NCBI GenBank assembly: GCA_937978655.1
Contig: CALJUX010000085.1
Coordinates: 1 to 9,043, forward strand
Reading direction: 5' to 3'
Length of the DNA stretch: 9,043 bases
Origin: an uncultured Chromatiaceae bacterium
GTDB lineage: Bacteria > Pseudomonadota > Gammaproteobacteria > Enterobacterales > Alteromonadaceae
The translations under genes and the position numbers were made by a program. This document shows, in pieces, positions 5,766-9,043 of the stretch. Numbering within the stretch: the stretch's first letter is position 1; every line of letters begins with the position of its first letter. A model generated the notes under the pieces. That model was given only the letters and a program-made list of their open reading frames with translations. It did not search any database and was not told the DNA's origin.

Positions 5766-8741
5766 TTAAAACGAATACCGCGCCGTCAGACGCACCGAGC
5801 GTGGTGTCTGATAGTTCAGGTCATTGCGGAAGTTCGGGTTCTGTCCGCCGTCATCAATCTGGACATCACCTTTTTCTTCATATTCAGTTACTTGCTGACT
5901 GTTCAGCAGGTTAAACACCTGCATTTGCAGCTTCAGGCCCGGCACTTTCACCGGCTGATAAGTCAGACCCGCATCCAGCGTGTAAGTCCAGGGCGTGCGG
6001 CCAAACTGCCCGCGTTGCGTCAACTCCTGTTCACCGGCAGCGTTGCGGCAATACAAGGTCGAAGCGGCATAACGCTCAAACACTTCATATTCCGGATCAT
6101 CCACATCAAAGGCCGGATAACCGAAACAGCTGACTGGCCGGCCGGATTGCGCCGCCAGATTAGCGGACACTTCCAGTTCATCGGTCAGCGCATAACCACC
6201 AAAAACTTTAAAGCTGTGGCGGCGGTCGTTCGACAGGTAACCGTCGGTGCCATCGACAAACATTTTATGGTCGAAGTCGTTGGTGAGGCCTGGCGATTCT
6301 GCTTCAAGGAAACTGTTGACCAGGCCTTCGGCGTTGCCTTTGCTGTACGCCAGGGTGTAACTGCCTTGCAGATACCAGCCATCACTGCGGCCTTTTTCAA
6401 AGAAAAACTCCAGCGCTTTATAAGTGCGTTTGTATTCTTCCAGCTGCAGATAATCGTTAGAAACGGTGACGCGTTTCAGTTCGCCATCGCCGGCAACATC
6501 CATATCCATCTGCAGGTCGCGGCCTGGGTTGACGATGATGCAGCTGGCCAGCGAGCCGGCGTCAAAATCGTTGTAACCCTGATCGGCCGCAAAATCGATA
6601 AAAGCCTGCCGGCCGCAATAATCGTCGACGCCGTTTTTCACTTCGCGTGCGATGATTTTGGCGCCACCGGTCCAGCCGTCAAACAGTTCGCGCTGGTAAC
6701 CGATAATCAGTTCGTCCTGCAGCATCGGCTCTAAATCGGCCGAAGCGACAGTCGCCGGATCCGGCGAGGTATTGCGGCCGCTGGTCAGGGTGTTACCAAG
6801 TTTCTGGCCGAGCTGGCGCGGCGCCTGGGTGCGCGGGTCGACCGTGCCGTCGTACAGGTAATATTCGGTGGTGACATATTGCCAGTTGGACGCGCGGACG
6901 TTGGTGTTGGCGGCAATAGGGATAAAATAACGGCCGGCGTTGGCAAAGACTTTGGCGCTGCCGTCAGAATTGACGTCCCAGGCAAAACCTAAGCGCGGCG
7001 CCAGCATGTCTTTGGCGTCGACAAAGGACACGCCGTCGCCATTGAGGTTGTCAAAAGATTCGTTACGCAAACCGGCGTACAGCATTACGTCGTCAGTGAC
7101 ATAAAAACTGTCTTCGATATAAATGGCGTCGTTTTGTACTTCATAACTGCCAGAAGGGGAACTGCGTGTACGTTTGCGTACCACATTGGCGTTAGGCGCC
7201 ACGTTCACACCGTTCCAGCGGTCGGCAAACGGCAGCGGGGTATAGATCCGGTAGAACACACCACCGGAGTATTCGGCGCCGGCGCGCACTGAGGTGAAGG
7301 TTTCGCTGTCATAACCAAAGCGGATGGTATGGGCGTCCAGCGTCCATTCACCATCGATACGAATCGCTTTGCGCTCGTCGGTGTTAGGGCCAAAGTTCAG
7401 GCTGCGGACGTTAATCTCGTTCCAGCAGCCGACATCAACCACATCGTCGGTGTCCTGATCATACACGTCGACCAGCGGGCATTCGTTGCCCGGCAGCGGG
7501 TCTGGTGTGACGTAAGCGGCGTCGGTTTTCAGGTAACCGTACATCACGCCTAAGTTAAAATTGTCCGCCAGCTGGCCGGTGTATTTACCGATGACGATAT
7601 TGCCGCCGTCACGTTCCTGATATTGCGTGCGTAAATTGCCATGCTGACCGGTGTAATATTGATCGGCCGGGTTGCGGTAGGTGGTGTAATCGGTTTTATT
7701 GACATTGCGGATACCGGTCAGCTCAAAGATATGGCTGTCGGTGATATACCAGTCCAGTTTCAGCAAACCATTCGGACTGTTGTTGTCGGTCGCCGTGCTG
7801 TTGTCAGCATCAAAATAGTCGCGGCTGTGTTTTTTGCCCTCGACCAGACCATAGATAAACAATTTATCCTGGATCAGCGCGCCGCCACCGCCAACGCTGT
7901 AGACCAGTTTGTCTTCTTCATCGGCCGAGCGATAAGCCGAATAATAGCTGTTCTTGTCCGGCGTTAAGCCCGGTATTCTGCTGACCACATTTTTACCGTG
8001 GCCGGCGAGGCTCGCCGGATCCCACACCACAGAGCTGGTAAATTCCCAGTCATTGCTGCCGCGTTTGGTGACGATGTTAATGACACCACCTAAAGCGCGG
8101 CCATATTCGGCGCCATAACCGCCGGTTTTCACCTGCTGCTCGCCGATGGCATCAAAAGGTACTTTGCCATAAGACAAAAAGGTGCGGGCGTTGGTGACAT
8201 CAAAACCGTTGATGTAATAGCCGTTTTCTGCAACTGAAGCCCCACCGAACGAGGCCAGATTACCAAAGCCGCTGTCGCCGCGCACTGTTCCTGGTGCCAG
8301 TAAAGCGACATCACTGATATCGCGGCCGACCGGCAGCATTTCCAGCTGATCGGCGCTGAATACGGTACTGGATTCAACCGACGAGGTATCGATTGGATTA
8401 ATAGCACGGCCCTGCACCGCGATGCGTTCAATATCGCCTTCGGCAAAGCTGACCGGGGTGCCGGTACCGAGCGACACTGTCACTTCACGGGCGATGCCGG
8501 CATTTTCTACTTTATAGCGGCCACCGGGTAACTGGCTGAACTGGAAGCGGCCATTCTGGTCGACCTGGATCTGGCGTTTTAAGCCGGTATCGAGGTTTTG
8601 CACTGTGACTGTGCTGCCTTTGGTCGCCTGACCAAAAATCGAGCCGACGGACAAGTCCGCTTGTGCAGCCGGGGCCAGTGCCAGGGTGACCAACGAGGCC
8701 AGGGCGGTTTTCTTTAGGATGTTCAAAGGATTGCGTTGCAT
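5766..8741 (-). CDS. TonB-dependent outer-membrane receptor, Oar-like, candidate importer of cyanophycin products
   Basis: With the start chosen here the protein has 991 residues. A Sec signal peptide (LKKTALASLVTLALAPAAQA) is cut after about A28. A small carboxypeptidase-regulatory-like beta domain follows (about 31-100), containing NGRFQFSQLPGGRYKV. Next is a TonB-box-like segment, DIERIAVQG (103-111). The plug domain (about 115-230) ends in GGYGAEYGRALGGVINIVTK. The remainder is a beta-barrel whose last strand, SVRLTARYSF, ends in the terminal Phe needed for BAM-mediated insertion. TonB-energised import across the outer membrane is known for the family. The only cysteines are three pairs, C421/C439, C709/C734 and C872/C898, each flanking an acidic stretch that is probably an extracellular loop. 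It is the first gene of the block, ahead of an exported cyanophycinase, so the likely ligand is cyanophycin oligomers or beta-Asp-Arg. Another amino-acid or peptide ligand is possible. No TonB/ExbBD genes are in the window. Confidence 0.92.
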   Translation of the reverse strand: MQRNPLNILKKTALASLVTLALAPAAQADLSVGSIFGQATKGSTVTVQNLDTGLKRQIQVDQNGRFQFSQLPGGRYKVENAGIAREVTVSLGTGTPVSFAEGDIERIAVQGRAINPIDTSSVESSTVFSADQLEMLPVGRDISDVALLAPGTVRGDSGFGNLASFGGASVAENGYYINGFDVTNARTFLSYGKVPFDAIGEQQVKTGGYGAEYGRALGGVINIVTKRGSNDWEFTSSVVWDPASLAGHGKNVVSRIPGLTPDKNSYYSAYRSADEEDKLVYSVGGGGALIQDKLFIYGLVEGKKHSRDYFDADNSTATDNNSPNGLLKLDWYITDSHIFELTGIRNVNKTDYTTYRNPADQYYTGQHGNLRTQYQERDGGNIVIGKYTGQLADNFNLGVMYGYLKTDAAYVTPDPLPGNECPLVDVYDQDTDDVVDVGCWNEINVRSLNFGPNTDERKAIRIDGEWTLDAHTIRFGYDSETFTSVRAGAEYSGGVFYRIYTPLPFADRWNGVNVAPNANVVRKRTRSSPSGSYEVQNDAIYIEDSFYVTDDVMLYAGLRNESFDNLNGDGVSFVDAKDMLAPRLGFAWDVNSDGSAKVFANAGRYFIPIAANTNVRASNWQYVTTEYYLYDGTVDPRTQAPRQLGQKLGNTLTSGRNTSPDPATVASADLEPMLQDELIIGYQRELFDGWTGGAKIIAREVKNGVDDYCGRQAFIDFAADQGYNDFDAGSLASCIIVNPGRDLQMDMDVAGDGELKRVTVSNDYLQLEEYKRTYKALEFFFEKGRSDGWYLQGSYTLAYSKGNAEGLVNSFLEAESPGLTNDFDHKMFVDGTDGYLSNDRRHSFKVFGGYALTDELEVSANLAAQSGRPVSCFGYPAFDVDDPEYEVFERYAASTLYCRNAAGEQELTQRGQFGRTPWTYTLDAGLTYQPVKVPGLKLQMQVFNLLNSQQVTEYEEKGDVQIDDGGQNPNFRNDLNYQTPRSVRLTARYSF

Positions 8742-8746
8742 AGGAT

Positions 8747-8750
8747 CTCC
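8747..8750 (-). promoter_or_regulatory. Ribosome binding site that fixes the receptor start
   Basis: GGAG (complement of 8747-8750) lies five bases before the ATG at 8741-8739. The reading frame stays open up to an ATG at 8912. However, the extra 57 residues are charged and unlike a signal peptide. Starting at 8741 puts a textbook Sec signal at the extreme N-terminus, so the shorter start is preferred. Confidence 0.8.
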
Positions 8751-8839
8751 AGCGTTGTGCCTGTCAGTGGCTGCCTTATCTGTATTCGTGTGCCGTCCGC
8801 ACTGCGCAAAAAAGTCCGGAACGGGGCGAGCCAACTTTG

Positions 8840-8868
8840 ATATTAGAGCTGAGTCACCGGAACAGAAA
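8840..8868 (-). promoter_or_regulatory. Weak candidate promoter for the receptor-led block
   Basis: On the minus strand a -10-like TAATAT (8845-8840) is preceded, at 17 bases, by TTTCTG (8868-8863), which is a poor -35 box. The predicted start near 8833 would give a leader of about 92 bases. The weak -35 would fit a promoter needing an activator, but it is equally consistent with the true promoter lying elsewhere. Confidence 0.25.
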
Positions 8869-8988
8869 TATCCAGTTAGGGATAGGGCGCCGCGCCTGAG
8901 TGCGGCCGACACCGGCTTTTGTATTGCTTAAGGAATAGACAACAGACCAGCGTGCTTCAGACTGGTGCAGTGAGTGGGCCGGCCGGCT

Positions 8989-9043
8989 CTAGAGCACCAT
9001 ATAGTTTAAAAAAGCGGCAGCAGCGATAAGCAGAATGGCCGCA
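8989..9043 (-). CDS. C-terminal tail of a membrane protein, cut off by the window edge
   Basis: On the minus strand a frame entering from the right edge reads AAILLIAAAAFLNYMVL and then stops at TAG (8991-8989). The other two frames give less protein-like sequence. A run of Ala, Ile, Leu and Phe ending in a short polar tail is typical of a final transmembrane helix. Only 17 complete codons are visible, so the family cannot be named. It has the same direction as the catabolic block and ends about 247 bases before the receptor start, so it could be an upstream member of the pathway (for example another transporter) or unrelated. Confidence 0.4.
   Translation of the reverse strand, partial: AAILLIAAAAFLNYMVL

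Larger units (their letters stand above)
8742..8988. other. Upstream region of the catabolic block; no gene seen
   Basis: I see no convincing gene in these 247 bases. They should hold the control region of the receptor-led block. CCGGAAC occurs twice in direct orientation (8816-8822 and 8857-8863, 41 bases apart), flanking the candidate -10 box. Two abutting perfect palindromes lie at the far end: GCCGGCCGGC (8978-8987) and GCTCTAGAGC (8986-8995, running into the stop of the preceding gene). A weak ACCAG/CTGGT hairpin (8946-8966) might end the upstream transcript, but it lacks a good T run. I saw no clear ArgR box. Confidence 0.5.

Noticed and set aside
5892..6734. A 280-codon plus-strand open frame opposite the receptor gene
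   Set aside because: It lies wholly antisense to a well-supported TonB-dependent receptor, resembles no family I know, and is the expected shadow of a G+C-rich gene. The same applies to the other open frames antisense to or out of frame with iadA, yfcC and cphE.
8742..8912. Longer receptor start at 8912, adding 57 residues
   Set aside because: The added residues are charged and would bury a clear Sec signal peptide inside the protein. The ATG at 8741 has GGAG at good spacing and puts the signal peptide at the N-terminus.
8894..8930. Plus-strand hairpin GCCG-acac-CGGC followed by TTTTG as a terminator
   Set aside because: The stem is only about four base pairs, the T run is short, and there is no plus-strand gene ending nearby.
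8742..8988. ArgR operator upstream of the block, expected for an arginine-yielding pathway
   Set aside because: I found no convincing match to the TGAAT-N4-ATTCA type dyad on either strand, so arginine repression through ArgR is not supported by what I can see.
1..9043. CRISPR arrays, insertion sequences or phage genes
   Set aside because: No repeat-spacer array, transposase, terminal inverted repeat or phage-like gene was seen on either strand.

Overview
The window looks like chromosomal DNA from a gammaproteobacterium with a moderately high G+C content. A motile, polymer-degrading Alteromonadales or Rheinheimera-like organism would fit the tRNA-Asp, the CheV coupling protein and the Oar-like TonB-dependent receptor. 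That placement is inferred from gene content only.

Layout. Bases 1-52 are the 3' part of a tRNA-Asp (anticodon GTC), followed by a factor-independent terminator. A plus-strand cheV gene (285-1223) follows, with its own candidate promoter. A bidirectional terminator at about 1240-1269 separates cheV from a convergent minus-strand block that fills most of the window. In transcription order (right to left) that block is: a TonB-dependent outer-membrane receptor (8741-5766), an exported cyanophycinase of peptidase family S51 (5669-3933), a YfcC/DcuC-type inner-membrane carrier (3928-2474) and an IadA-type isoaspartyl dipeptidase (2461-1286). The last three are tightly packed, with gaps of 4 and 12 bases. 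The receptor is separated from the cyanophycinase by 96 bases containing two hairpins. At the far right edge, the last codons of another minus-strand membrane protein appear to enter the window.

How the genes work together. The four minus-strand genes read as a complete route for using external cyanophycin (multi-L-arginyl-poly-L-aspartate). The exported S51 enzyme would cut the polymer to beta-Asp-Arg dipeptides. The TonB-dependent receptor would bring oligomers or dipeptides through the outer membrane, and the YfcC-like carrier would take dipeptides into the cytoplasm. The IadA homologue would then split the isopeptide bond to give Asp and Arg. The S51 assignment is strong: the catalytic Ser, His and Glu and the three substrate-binding Arg residues are present at the spacing known from CphB. 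The substrates of the receptor and of the carrier are inferred from the neighbourhood.

Oddities. The IadA homologue has lost the first His of the HxH metal-binding motif (Leu60) and has Glu155 in place of the bridging carboxylated Lys. The cyanophycinase is much longer than CphB, with a Cys-bearing insertion of about 150 residues after the first strand and a C-terminal extension containing an EF-hand-like loop. The receptor has exactly six cysteines, in three close pairs, each bracketing an acidic segment that could suit an arginine-rich ligand.
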